Assembly: GCA_023614405.1 (NCBI GenBank)
Contig: CM042694.1
Coordinates: 93,541,285 to 93,605,284, forward strand
Source of the DNA: Avena insularis
Lineage: Eukaryota; Streptophyta; Magnoliopsida; Poales; Poaceae
Reading direction: 5' to 3'
Length of the DNA: 64,000 bases
In this document: in pieces, positions 21,951 through 33,675 of the stretch
How the letters are laid out: each line of letters begins with the position of its first letter
Numbering within the stretch: position 1 is the stretch's first letter
Made by a program: the position numbers and the translations under genes
The notes under the pieces: model-generated
The model's database searches: none
Seen by the model: only the letters and a program-made list of their open reading frames with translations
Told to the model about the DNA's origin: nothing

Positions 21951-24900
21951 ATGGGCAAGAAGAAGGGAGGTTCTGCCGCTGGATCTGCAGCTGTTGCGGT
22001 CGCATCCAAGAAGAAGGGCACCGCCACCGCGGGCACCAGCACCACCGGAGCTGGGAAGAAGAAGGGCACGGGGACTCGCGTCACCAATGGGTCATGGGGG
22101 CCAGCCGTCATCAAGTCGTTGGAGTTGTTCACCCAGCGCCAGGACGGGCGCTCTCTGTCGCGGAGGACGATTCTCGCATTCCCAGCACCGAGGTAATACC
22201 CCGCCCCCCTGCGGGTTTTCGAGTGATGTTCCTTGCATTCATCATTCGCGGTCTTTCTCTCCCCTGCATCCGTTTGTTAGGGGTCTCCTTTGTTTCTATG
22301 GGCTCTAGCTTCACCAGCTGACCCCAAATTCTATCCTCCACATCGCCTGCTTCATTACTCTTTGCGAGTGTTGGCTCGGAATCGAGCCACACTTCGGCCT
22401 CTTCAAGAAGCTCTTTAATCTCAAACGTCAATCGGCGTCGGGTTCTGTAGTCTATGACATAGGAGGTTGTGGGATCCACGTCGATTCCAATGTCACCTAC
22501 TTCACCATTAAGCTCACTGCTTCTGTCCAAGTATGGAGGGAGAAGTGGTTCTACATGCGCGATCAGAAAGCTGATGGAGAGCACTTCGGACTTGCACCCT
22601 TCGATCCAGTGGCTCCCTGCAAGCGGAGGAGGTCCTGGAAGAACATTGTGATGCCGGCCAAAGTCGAGGAAACGGAGACCCTGTATCAGCGTGTCTACAA
22701 CCTCGAAAAACACATAGGCAAAGAAGTAGGCGGTGCGGAGCTCATTTGTACTTGGATGTGTCGCCGTGTGCAGCCTCTGTAGGCCAGGGTACACCCAATG
22801 TTCCGCTGGACTGGTACTGGTGATGTCACTCGTATCTCTGCAGAGGAAATATCTTTTGGCGAGGTAGATAAGAGGTTTCAACTGCTGACCAAGTACACCA
22901 CCAAGGAGGATCTTCCGGGTGACTCAGTTGTGCCTCAATTCTACGCTAGCAATCCTCCGCCTAGGGTGGATTTCTCTTCGAAGTTTCTTGATTTTTCGAT
23001 TGCCTGTAGGTACTTTGTTTTATATACTGGTGTTTCTTCTGCTGTTAGGACTGGGGCATGGTCGCCAACTTGCCTCCTCGACCTGAAGGAATTATTCCTC
23101 GCGAGGTGGAAGAAGAGGACGAGTCGGGCTCCATCGTCCCTGTTGAGGAGAAGGAAGCCCCCGAGTCCACTGATCACAGGACTAGAAAGCGTTCCCGTAG
23201 CGAGGATTGGGATGCCTCCTCGCTGTCGATGCCAGAGGGTCTTCCTACTGCTGCAGAGGAGCCAATCCGTGCCATACCTATACGTGTCGTGGCTCCTCCC
23301 TCTCGGAAGAAGCTGAGGTTGCCGAAGGAGCCGTCGGGAGATTCCTTCGACCTCGACAAATTTGCCGGGTAAGTCTTATATCCTTGGGGGTTCGTTTGAT
23401 ATTTCTCAAAGTCTTCTCCTTCTGATTTGATGTTTATTTGGATAGTGAAACAACGTCATCGTCCTCCAACAACTCCCAATTTGTCAAGGAGTATGGAGTC
23501 GTAGACTCCAGAGATGAATAAGTTGCGGCAAAATCTCCTTCTCCTCCAGTGGCACCCTACTCGGCCTTGATTCTTGAGTTCCCCCCATCTTTGGGGAACC
23601 AGATGGTTACCTGAGCAGCGCCACTCGACAGGAACCTTCGGAGTCCCTAGAGGAGCATGTAAGTGTCTTTTGCCGCTAGCAATCGAATTTTGATTGATGT
23701 TCACATTTGGTTGTTTTTGCTAACGATGATCCTTCTTTCCTTTTGGTGTAGCCTATTTTGAAGAATTCTGCTCGCCTCGCCAAACAAATTATGTCCTTGG
23801 GTCGACATCATGCCATGCTCGACAGTCGCCACCGTGCAGTCGAAGGTTTGTGTTAAAATTGTCTTTTCGCTCTTCTCTTGTAGAGGTTTGTAAACTCAGG
23901 TGTTGTCGTGTTCTACACTTTGTAGGTGAGCATAATGAGCTTCTCCGTCGCGTCACTTCCCTCGAGAAGGGACTTGCCACAACAGAGAAGAAACGCGACA
24001 AGGCAGTCACGGCTCTAGAGGAGTCGCAAAAGCGTGAGGAAGATCTACGTGCTTGCACCTATGAGAGGGAAAAGATGTTCACAGAACAGCTTTTTCTATC
24101 GCGAAAGCGCTCTCAGGTATTATGCTACTTCTCTTTGCATTTTCCCCTGTTTTCGTATTCATGCTACTGATACATGTGCTTTTTAGATGTTGCCGGTGTG
24201 AGCTTCGACGCCCAGGCCTTGATTCGTGCGGATGGCTTGGCTGGTGCCATGGCTGCAGTCGAAGACCAGAGCGCCTCCCTCCAGGATACATTTGGGAAAT
24301 CCAAGGGCGTGCTAAGCCGCCTCCGAGAGGATATGGTTCCCAAATCCAGCTTAATCGACAATCTTGATGGCTCGGTGGAATCCTTCGCTAAAGGCATCCC
24401 AATGGACTTCAAGAATGCGCAGCGGTCTGTCGGCACCACAATGGCACTCGTGATGGCGCAAGCCCATGGTGTGGAGCTATACCCCAGCACGGTCTCTGAG
24501 GCGATGCCTGTCGACGCAGATTGCTAGCAGGTAGTATTTGCTCCCTTCGCTGGTAGTTGCAGTAAGTATGGGCACCAGCTCATTGATACAGTCGCAAAAT
24601 ATTTTGTGGAGCTGCGGCGAGCGAAGGCTACGGCGTCTGGGGATACCACTGGAAAGTCTATGGCGTCAGAGACTGCCACGGATTCCAGGAAGCCCCTGAA
24701 GTCGAAGTCGAAGTCAAAGAAGCAGATCGTGCCTTAGCTACCGTATTGATGTCGAAGTCGAAGTCTAGTGTAGCTTTCCTTTTGTTGAAATATGTTTTGT
24801 GGGGGTACCCCTGTTGATACTTTGCCGAATTTGAATGCACTTTGCCCTTTTTATCAATGTATAATTGGTCTTTTTGCCTCTTGTTTGGCTGTAATAGGGT

Positions 24901-25720
24901 CCTTCGAGTGGTTCTCCTGACTCTCCTCCCACTGATGAAACTGTGGCGCGACCGCGTTCAAAGGTGGAGGAGTTGTCGCTGCTTTAGCGATTGCGTGATT
25001 GTATAAAGCAGTTGGAGCAAGAGCTGCCTATTATCCGTGGTAGCATGGATGCGTGGAAGTCGAAGGCTGAGAAGGCCACTGCTCACGAGAAGTACCTCCT
25101 GGATGAAGTTGCTCAGTTGAACGAGCAATTTAAATGTTAGCTCTCTATCTTCTTATACTTTTCTTTAGTTATTCGCGGCGATGCCCTGTCTTATGCTTTG
25201 GTATTGCTTTTATAGTTGTTAGCGCTCGTCACCCGCAGGATGAGAGGGACCGGGTTGACATTCGAATGAATGACTGAACCCAGGAGCATCTACAGGCTAG
25301 TGGGTACTTCTGGGTGGACCACGATCGTGCAGTCGTATTGGCAACGTTGCAGGATCGTGCATCGCGGGTGTTTTAGTGTTTGAAAAAAGCGCAGTCGTGC
25401 CTGAGGTATATTTTTCAGACGATGTTTCCGCTGGACGTGGTGCCTTCAAGCTTGTTGGCTCTTCTAGCGAAGTTTCAAGATATCAGTGCGGTCCGCGAGT
25501 GCGTGCGCCAACAGCTGGTCCGGGTGCCAAGACTGCGTTGTCGCTTGTTCGACTGCATCGGCCAGATGTGGACATCGCAGCTGTTGCCGATGGGCCACCG
25601 CCACCGCTAGAAGGGATGACTTGTAATATGGTGCCGCACTATCAGGCGGTTGACCGACCAGCTGAGGATATTGTCGACTTCTTCGAAGAGCAAACAAATG
25701 TGTTCCTTTTGCGGCAATAG
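21951..25720 (+). pseudogene. Antisense gene of the Tat-type element: Transposase_28-like domain plus coiled coils
   Basis: Lies between pol and the 3' LTR and is transcribed opposite to pol. The start at 21951 gives a lysine/alanine-rich leader (MGKKKGG). The 'putative gypsy type transposon' domain spans 22,195-22,960 with PRPPAGFRV, LHPFVRGLLCFYGL, CECWLGIEPHFGLF, EKWFYMRD and FRWTGTGDVTRIS. A GT-AG intron follows (about 23009-23048), then an acidic and basic linker with a KRSRSEDW stretch (23049-23369). Coiled-coil exons come next (23926-24117: SLEKGLATTEKKRDKAV; 24187-24527; 24960-25137) and an end EEQTNVFLLRQ at 25720. Frameshifts in 22,190-22,330, a TAG at 22780 and TAGs near 24525 and 24985 break it. 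The function of such proteins is unknown; the family name does not imply proven transposase activity. Confidence 0.8.
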
Positions 25721-26147
25721 TGTAAGATAGGCCTGCACATAGATAAATTGTTGTAAACTTCATATAATTGTGTCGGGTGTGTTTGATACCTGTTAATGTA
25801 GAGAGTTTGCTAGCTTGTATATATTTTTCGAGTGTATTATACTCTGCAGTTCCTTTTCATTAGCCTGACGTGTATTTATCTCAACACCTTGTCAACCTGT
25901 CAGGTGCGTTGCAGCTGGGTTGATGTTATCAAGGGTTCGGTTGGTAGTGTGTCAGCTACTCAGATACTGTGTTTGTTCGTAGAACGAAAATGTAAAGGGT
26001 GGCGTAGACCTCGAGTGATATAGTTGCAAGTAAAACAGATAAACACAAGGTTTAGGGCACTTAGCTTTATTTATTCGCGGAATATCACGAGGTACAATGT
26101 GTGGCTAAGTAGCCTAGCTGAAAAGCCTTATATGTAAACTAAAACAT
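25721..26147. other. Convergent intergenic spacer inside the Tat-type element
   Basis: Separates the stop of the plus-strand antisense gene from the stop of minus-strand pol. It is AT-rich with T-runs and no ORF of note; it probably holds both transcript 3' ends. Confidence 0.5.
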
Positions 26148-28455
26148 CTAAGGGTAGAAACAGCGCAGGTGAGCGACGTTCCAGGGATTGGAGTATGCGA
26201 CTCTGCTTTCTAAGTCTTTGAGGTGATAGGTGCCACCTAGGATTACTTCAGTAATCACGTAAGGTCCTTCCCAAGGGGACTCGAGTTTGAGGTACTGCTT
26301 CAGTCGTAGGACCAGGTCCCCTTTGACGAAGGATCTGGGGCGTAGCCGTCTGCTGTGGTAGTTGAAGAGGTTCTATTGGTAGATCGTGGATCTCTCCGCT
26401 GCAATCTCGTGTGCCTCGTCTAGGAGGTCGACGGAGTCTTCGAGTGCGAGAGTTGATTCTGTCTCGCTATATACTACCATGCATGGGGCTTTGTAGCGCA
26501 CTTCTGCGGGTATCACCGCTTCAGCTCCGTGCGCCATGAAGAACAGAGTGTAGCCCGTGGCGCTGTTTGGAGTTGCGCGCAGGATCTATAGTACTGATTG
26601 CAGCTCGTCAGGCCAGCACCCTGCAGCCCTTTCGAGTGGCCGTATGAGCCTTTTCTTGATTCCGCTGCAGACGAGGCCATTGGCCTTTTCGACTTGACCG
26701 TTGGTCTAAGGGTGTGCCACGGAGGCGTAGCTGATGTTGATCCCAGTTTTTCGCAGAAATCCTGGAACTCCTTCGAGGTGAAGTTTGTTCTGTTGTCCGT
26801 GATGATGCTGTGTGGCACCCTGAATCGGAAGACGATGGACTCGAAGAATTTGACGGTGCTAGCTCCTAATTGGTTTGTCACCAGCATGGCCTCAATCCAT
26901 TTGGTGAACTTGTCGACTGCGATGAGGAGGTAGACGTATCCTCTAGGTGAGGACTTCTGGAGCTTGCCGACCATGTTGATTCCCCATTGCGCAAAGGGCC
27001 AGGCCATAGGTATTGGCCTGAGCTCCACACCGGGTGCGTGCGCTTTGTTCGCGAATCGCTGGCAGGTGTTGCAACGTTGGACGATGTCCTTGGCATCACG
27101 CATGGCTGTTGGCCAGTAGAATCCAGCTCGTAGAGCTTTGGTGACGAGGGCGCGACTGTCGGCTTGGTGCCCGCAAGTTCCTTCGTCTATGTTAAGGAGG
27201 ATGGTTCTTCCGTCCCCATTGGAGACGCATCGCTGAAGGACTCCTGTGGTGCTACGCTTGTACAGTTTGCCGTTGATGAGGGCGAATGCCTTGGATCATC
27301 GCGCTATGTGACACGCATCAGTCGGGTCATCTGGCAGCCTTTTGCTGAGCATGTATGTAATGTATGGCTGTGTCCAGGATGGCTCGATCATCATGACCTC
27401 CATAGGGCCTTCGAGTCCTGTGTCTGGCTCCATGTTGTCGAGTTCCATGGGCTCGCTCGGTGGCGTAGCCCCTGAGTCATTTGTCGTGCTATCTTTAGGC
27501 TCTGTAGCCTTTGGCTTGATGGAGTGCTTGCAGATGCGCTCTAGAAATACGCCAGGTGGCACTTGGGCGCAGGTGGAACCAATGTTGGCGAGTATGTCCA
27601 CCTCCTCATTGCTTTCGTGGATGACGTGTCGCAGCTTGCAACCATCAAAGTCCCCTTCGAGTGTGTCGTAGAGGTCGCGATAGGCGATCATGTTGTCGCT
27701 GAGAGCATCGCACTCGTTCATTGCTTGGTTGACCACCAGTTTGGAGTCACCGTAGATAACGAGTCGCTTGGCGCTGCAGGCTTTTGCCATTCGCATCCCG
27801 CGGAGCAAGGCTTCATATTCCGCTTCATTATTGGAGGCTGTGAACTGCATTTGCAGAACGTACCTCATCTTGTCACCTTGGGGTGATGTCAGTATGACAC
27901 CTGTGCCAGCTCCTTCCTTGTGCTTGGACCCGTCGAAGTGCATTGTCCATAGGTGGGACATGTCTAGCTTGTCGGGGAGCTGGTTCTCCATCCAGTGCAT
28001 GAGGAAGTCCAAGAGAACTTACGATTTGATCGCGTCGCGCTTCTCGTGTGTGATGTCTCCTGGAGATAGTTCTATGCCCTAGAGCACGACTCGTCCAGTG
28101 GCGTCAGGATTATTAAGTATGTGCCCAAGCGGGGCGTCGTTCACCACTACAATTGGGTGCTCCTGGAAGTAGTGGCACAGTCGCCTGTCGGTCATGAAGA
28201 TGCCGTAGGACAGCTTCTGGTAGTGCGGGTACCGCTGTTTTGTTGGCGTGAGCACCTTGGTGAGGTAGTACACTGGGCGTTGTACCCCATGGACTTTATT
28301 TTCTTCGGCTCGCTCAACCATGAGCACAGTGCTGACCACATGGTTGGTGGCGGAGATGTATAGCATCAGCGGCTCCTTTTCGCGAGGTGTCACCAATACT
28401 GGTGACGTGGACAATAAATGCTTGAGGTCTTCGAATGCTTCTTGTGCTTTGTCTA
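26148..28455 (-). pseudogene. Tat-type pol, 3' part: RNase H, archaeal-type RNase H, integrase
   Basis: This continues the polyprotein that starts at 46,479. RNase H lies at 28079-28455 (AQEAFEDLKHLL, PVYYLTKVL, YPHYQKLSYGI). The second, archaeal-type RNase H lies at 27296-28012 with its four acidic residues in HFDGS, NNEAEYEALLRG, IYGDSKLVVN and NEEVDILAN. Integrase (26513-27103) has the zinc cysteines CNTCQRF. Its first catalytic aspartate appears changed to asparagine (WGINMVG) and the second is in ITDNRTNF. A frameshift follows before the glutamate region. The C-terminal segment, WEGPYVITEVILGG-like around 26,220-26,290, ends at the stop 26148-26150. A retroelement insertion at 28455/28456 separates it from RT. 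Confidence 0.88.
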
Positions 28456-30045
28456 TGATACATTGCAAATGTATCTATAATTTTTTATGTTCCATGCCTG
28501 GTTTTATCCACTTTCTTGTGTTTTGTCCACACTTTGGAGTACTTTTCATATGATTTCTTGGACTAACCTATTAACAAGAGCCACAGTGCCAGCTGCCTGT
28601 TTTCTGCTGTTTTTGGTTCCAGGAAAGTCAGAAAATGAATATTCTCGGAATTGGACGGGACAAAAGCCAAAGTGCCTATTTTCCGGAAGTCATCAGATGC
28701 CAGAATACGAGACGGAGAAGGGATGGGGGGCGGCCACACCACCTGGCCGCGTGGCCAGGCCTGGCCCATGCTAGGGGGTGGTCTGGCCGACCCCATCACC
28801 CCCTCAGCCTCTCCTTCCGCCTATATATTGCCCTCGGGACGAAAACCCTAAGTACCCGATCAAAAATCCACGAAAGAGTCTGTAGTCGCTGTCATCTCCA
28901 TCCCTAGATCGGGAGGGATCTGAAGCTCTTCCCGGCACCCTGACAGAGAGGGGAATTCACCCTAGAGGCATTCTTCATCACCATGCAAGCCTCTGGTGTG
29001 ATGCGTGAGTAGTTCATCTTTGGACTAGGGGTCCATGTAGTAGCTAGATGGCTGGTTCTCCTCCTTTGTGCTTTGATGTTTAGATCTTGTGAGCTCCGTT
29101 CATGATCAAGATCATCTATTTGTAATTCTGCATGTTGTGTTTGCAGGGATCCGATGGATATTGAGATGTTATTTCAGATTGATTATTGATTCTATCATGT
29201 CTTTGTTATTTGTGATCTTGCATGCTTTCCATTGTTAGTAGCTATCTTGGCCAAGTAGATGCTAGCAACTCCAAGAGTTAGTATTTATGCTCGATAGTGG
29301 GTTTATGCCTCTGTAACTGGGAAGTGACAAAATCTCTAAGGTACTAGATGTGCTATTGCTACTAGGAGAAAACAACAATCCTTTGTTCATAGAACAATCG
29401 TATTGTTTACTTTACATAATTAAATAAAGCAATAATCTGTTGCTTGCAACTTAATCTTTGGAGGGGTTCGGATGATAACCTAAAGGTGGATTATTAGTCA
29501 TAGATGCAGTTGGATGGCGGTCTATGTATAATGTTGTAATGCCCAATCAAGTGCCAAAGGAGTCAAGATGATTAGTATATGCATGTATTTCTTTCTCGAT
29601 GTTTGTCAATTGCCCCGCTGTAAATTGTTCACCCAGCATGTTATCTATCTTAAGGAGAGCCACCTCTAGTGAACTATGGATCCCGGTCCTTTCTTTTACA
29701 TACAATCTACAAACTGTTTACTGCTTTGTGTTTACTTTCTGCAAACTTTACTTCCTTCCATTCGATACGTTTAATCCTTTGTTTTCAGCAAAACCGGTGA
29801 GATTGACAACCTCATCGCAAGTTGGGGACAAAGTTCTATGGTTGTGTTGTGCAGGTCTCCATGTTGCTACTAGCACCGGTAGTGCGCCCTGCCAAGGCTC
29901 AGCTAGCAACACCTTTGGGGTGTTTCCTTGCTCCTACTGGTTCGATTAAACCTTGGTTTCATAACTGAGGGAAACTTGCTGCTGTGCTCATCATACCTTC
30001 CTCTTGGGGTTCCCCAACGAGCTCTACATCAACACCGAGCCATCA
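28456..30045 (+). repeat. 5' LTR of the gag-protease element (1590 bp)
   Basis: Collinear and highly similar to 43152-44748. A TATA-like 'ctatatattg' at 28821-28830 follows GC-rich sequence and is the likely core promoter. Confidence 0.95.
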
Positions 30046-30053
30046 AGCATTTT

Positions 30054-30070
30054 TCTGGCGCGCCGTTCTG
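30054..30070 (+). promoter_or_regulatory. Primer-binding site of the gag-protease element
   Basis: TCTGGCGCGCCGTT lies about 10 bp after the 5' LTR. It resembles the TGGCGCCGTT-type sites of plant gypsy elements with a small CG insertion. Confidence 0.6.
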
Positions 30071-30231
30071 AGTCAAGGACATCTTCACAAGGGGAGTCCC
30101 TCACAACCAATCTCTTTACTTTGTTAATTTTGTTTTGCTTAGTTTCTTTTTGCTTTGTTTGCTTGTTTCTTTATCAAAAACAAAAAAAAATAGTTTTACT
30201 AGTTTGCTTTCTTATTCAAAAACACAAAAAA

Positions 30232-31368
30232 ATGACTACTCTTGAAAACACTAAGTTGTGTGACTTCACTAGCACCAACAACAATGATTTTATGAGCACA
30301 CCTATTGCTCCACCTGTGCCTGAAGATACTTTCTTGGAGATAAAACCTACTTTGCTCAATCTTGTTATGAGAGAACAATTTTCTGGTATTGGTAATGAAG
30401 ATGCTGCTTCCCATCTAAATAACTTTGTTGAACTTTGTGAGATGCAAAAGCATAGGGATGTAGATGGTGATATTATTAAGCTGAAATTGTTTCCTTTCTC
30501 TTTGAGAGGAAAAGCTAAAGAATGGTTGAATTCCTTAACTAGGAATAGTATTGATTCTTGGACTAAATGCAAAGATGCTTTCATTGGAAAATACTACCCC
30601 CTGCTAAGATTATATCTATGAGAAGTGAATAATGAAGTTTAAACAACTTGATAATGAGCATGTTGCTCAAGCTTGGGAAAGAATGAAATCTTTGGTTAAG
30701 AATTTCCCCACTCATGGACTGACTGCTTGGATGATCATCCAAACTTTTTATGCAGGATTGAACTATTCTTCAAGGAACCTATTGGATTGTGCTGCTGGAG
30801 GTACCTTTATGACCATTACTTTGGGTGCTGCAACAAAGCTTTTGGATAATATGATGGTTAACTGTTCTGAATGACATACTGAGAGAGCTCCAGAAGGTAA
30901 GAGGTAAATTCTGTTGAGGAAACCTCCTCCTTGAGTGATAAGATTGATATTATTATGTCTATGCTTGTGAATGGGAAAGCCCATATTGATCCAAATAATG
31001 TTCTTGTAGCCTCTTTGGTTGCTCAAGAAGAGCAAGTTGATATGAACTTCATAAGAAATAACAATTTTCGGAATAATGCTTATAGGAATAATTTTGGTAA
31101 CAACAATTATAAGCCATATCCTCCCAACAATGGTAATGCTTACGGAAATTCCTACAACAATAGTAGGGGTGCACCCTCTGAACTTGAAGTCATCCTTAAA
31201 GACTTTATTAGTAAGCAAACTGCTTTCAATAAAACTATTGAGGAAAAACTCTCTAATGCTGAAAGAAATATAACATCTTTGGCTGAAGCTCAATCTTCTT
31301 TGAATAAAATGGCTGCTAAACCTGAACTAATGATAATCCCTTTGCAGCTACTAATGCCATACAAGTAA
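30232..31368 (+). pseudogene. Gag of the gag-protease element, broken
   Basis: Likely start is ATG 30232 (MTTLENTKLCDF). The capsid region shows the retrotransposon-gag signature LKLFPFSLRGKAKEWLNSL and SWTKCKDAFIGKYYP (30480-30600). A TGA at 30619 and frame changes split it. It continues at 30632-30874 (AWERMKSLVKNFPTHGL) and 30931-31368. The C-terminal part is asparagine-rich (NNNFRNNAYRNNFGNNN) and then helical with glutamate and lysine. No zinc knuckle was seen. It would form the virus-like particle around the element's RNA. Confidence 0.85.
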
Positions 31369-31595
31369 GAATTGATGAAAATGTTAGACTATTAGCTGAA
31401 TTACATGCTAAGTGGGAGAGAAAAGATGAAATTGCTAGAAACATTAGTGTTTATACTATCACCACCACTAGTGTTGAGGCTAGTAATAGTTCTACTACTT
31501 TAGATGATAAATTTGATTTTGATCTTGATGGTTGCAATATCTCTGAAGTTATTAAGTTCCTACAAAAGCTTGCTAAAAGTCCTAATGCTAGTGCT

Positions 31596-32153
31596 ATGAA
31601 CATGGCCTTTACAAAACACATTACTGATGCTCTCATAAAGATTAAAGAAGAAAAGATGAAACATAAAGCTTCCATTCCTATAAAACAAGAAGATGGTTGG
31701 GAACCCATCATTACTATGAAAGTGAATGACTTTGATTTCAAATCATTATGTGATCTTGATAGTAGTGTTTCTATTATGCCTAGAAGGATTTATGATATGC
31801 TTGATTTGCCTCCACTTGAAGATTGTTATTTGAATGTCCCACTTGATGATAATGCTAAAAAGAAACTCATGGGGAGTCTTAATGATGTTCTTATTATGGT
31901 TAACAATGCCTATGTCCCCGATGATTTCTATGTTTTGGATGTTGAATACAATGCTTCTTGTCATATTACTTTGGGAAGACCTTTTCTTAGAACAGTTGGT
32001 GCCATTATTGATAAGAAAGAAGGCACCATTAAATATCAACTCCCACTCAAGAAAGGTATAGAACCCTTCCCTAAGAAGAGAGAGAAGATTTCTTTTGCTT
32101 CTCCTATGAAAACAAAATTTGGTCTTAATGCTTCTTCATTTGAGAACACTTGA
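31596..32153 (+). CDS. Retropepsin-like aspartic protease of the gag-protease element
   Basis: A 185-codon open frame. A protease core is visible: WEPIITMKVNDFDFKSLCD, then DLDSSVSIMPRRIYDML, where a D-S-S/G-type active-site loop is expected, then ITLGRPFLRTVGAIIDKKEG, matching the C-terminal ILGRPF motif of plant Athila/Tat-type proteases. The frame probably continues that of gag in the intact element, so the ATG at 31596 is internal rather than a true start. The stop at 32151-32153 is followed by long non-coding sequence, with no RT downstream. Confidence 0.75.
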   Translation: MNMAFTKHITDALIKIKEEKMKHKASIPIKQEDGWEPIITMKVNDFDFKSLCDLDSSVSIMPRRIYDMLDLPPLEDCYLNVPLDDNAKKKLMGSLNDVLIMVNNAYVPDDFYVLDVEYNASCHITLGRPFLRTVGAIIDKKEGTIKYQLPLKKGIEPFPKKREKISFASPMKTKFGLNASSFENT

Positions 32154-33675
32154 TTCTTTCTCGCCTCTTATGCCTAACTTAAAGGCGTTAAAGAAAAGTA
32201 CTTATTGGGAGATTACTTCAGTAATAACCGCTCCTTATCCTTTTTATTTGCTTTTTGTGCCAAGAGTAACCTCTAATGAGAGAGAAGTAATGATTGGGTA
32301 AGTTGCTGTCCCGAAACAGATTTTTGTGCTTCACCATAAAAATTCGTGTAAACTCTCTGAACGTCTTTTTGAGGCGTTAATTTTTTTGCTTCTGCCCCAG
32401 GTTGTTATCTAACTTTAGTTAGTTCAACACTTTTTGATTTGAGCAACAGAAGGTCTTCGAAAAAAATCGTCTTTACCTACTGGCCTGTTTTGACAGATTT
32501 CTGCCATTTTCTGCATTTGCTTCTTGTTGGTTCCTTTTTGAGTTCTTTTGGGGAATTGAGCTTTTTGAGGGAAGTGCTTCAGTAGCTAGTGTTCTAATGG
32601 AAGTTTATTGGTGTTAGAACTGAACCTTAAGACTTATTATCTTGAGTGCACCAATGTTGCTAATAAAGATTGTGTGAAGTTTTGTATGAAGGAAAAATTT
32701 CAGGTGTATTGAAGGAATGAGTAATGAGATGAAAGATGGACTAAAGCTCAAGCTTGGGGATGCCACATGTGTAACCCCAAGAAATATCCAAGAAGTACAA
32801 GCGTAAAATCTTGGGGATGCCCAAGGCATCCCCTTCTTCATCAATAAAAATCCCAGGTTTCTTCCAAACGCTTCATTTTTATTGTTTCCTGCACAATTAT
32901 GTTGTTCTTGGAGCGTCTTCTTTTTCGTCTTCGTTTTGGTTTTTCGTTTGCTTGTTTTGCTTAGTTTTCTGAATAAATTGGTTGGACCCCCTCTTTCATA
33001 CATTGGTTTGCAAATAGTTTGGTTTGGTTTGGAGAAGAGTAGGAAAGTTCATGCTTATGTGGTAAAAAGAGCTCGTTTTTGACTAAAGCCTATGCTCTGT
33101 CATGCCATGCTTGATATTGTTTTGGCTTTATGCTTAGTATTCTTTGCTGTAGCATGACTTGTTATAAACAATTGATATTGCTTAATGTGCCTTGGATGAA
33201 TCATGCGTTGTTTTAGCATATTAAAGCATAGTATAGTGGTATTCTCCTTTGATGCTTTATTTGGGTTGACTTGGCGCATGCTCACATCATGTTATGACTA
33301 TCCAAAGTCACCATAGCCTTTATGATTCTTTAGTTTTAAACTTGTAGTATCACTTTATGCTTTGATCAATGATGTGTTGTCGCTCTGCATGATTATGGCC
33401 ATTATTGCTCTCTTAATTTGTCGCTCCCAGTCTTTTGCTAGCCTCCACAACCAAGTATGAGTTCCACTCATGCATCCAACTCCCTAAACCAAGTTATTCC
33501 AAAGAGTCCACCATACCTACCTACTAGCTTATGCAATTCCAAGTATATTCATGCTTTTGTTTACCTTCCAAATTAAACTTGTTATGAGAAAACTAGTGAT
33601 TAAAGCTCTCACGAACTTGATGGCACACTTTACTTTTCTTGCCCTTAATAAACTTGAACCATTGTGTCGTCTATG
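32154..33675 (+). other. Non-coding internal region of the gag-protease element (left part)
   Basis: No RT, integrase or envelope-like frame. It contains a 'gcttggggatgcc' phrase repeated near 32,750-32,835. A similar phrase recurs beside the right LTR. The region is interrupted by the copia element at 33676. Confidence 0.7.

Noticed and set aside
21787..22132. Minus-strand ORFs at the start of the antisense gene
   Set aside because: Arise from lysine/alanine-codon repeats on the plus strand; no gag or pol motif there.
26598..28363. Plus-strand ORFs over the pol region
   Set aside because: They are antisense to clear RNase H and integrase motifs on the minus strand.
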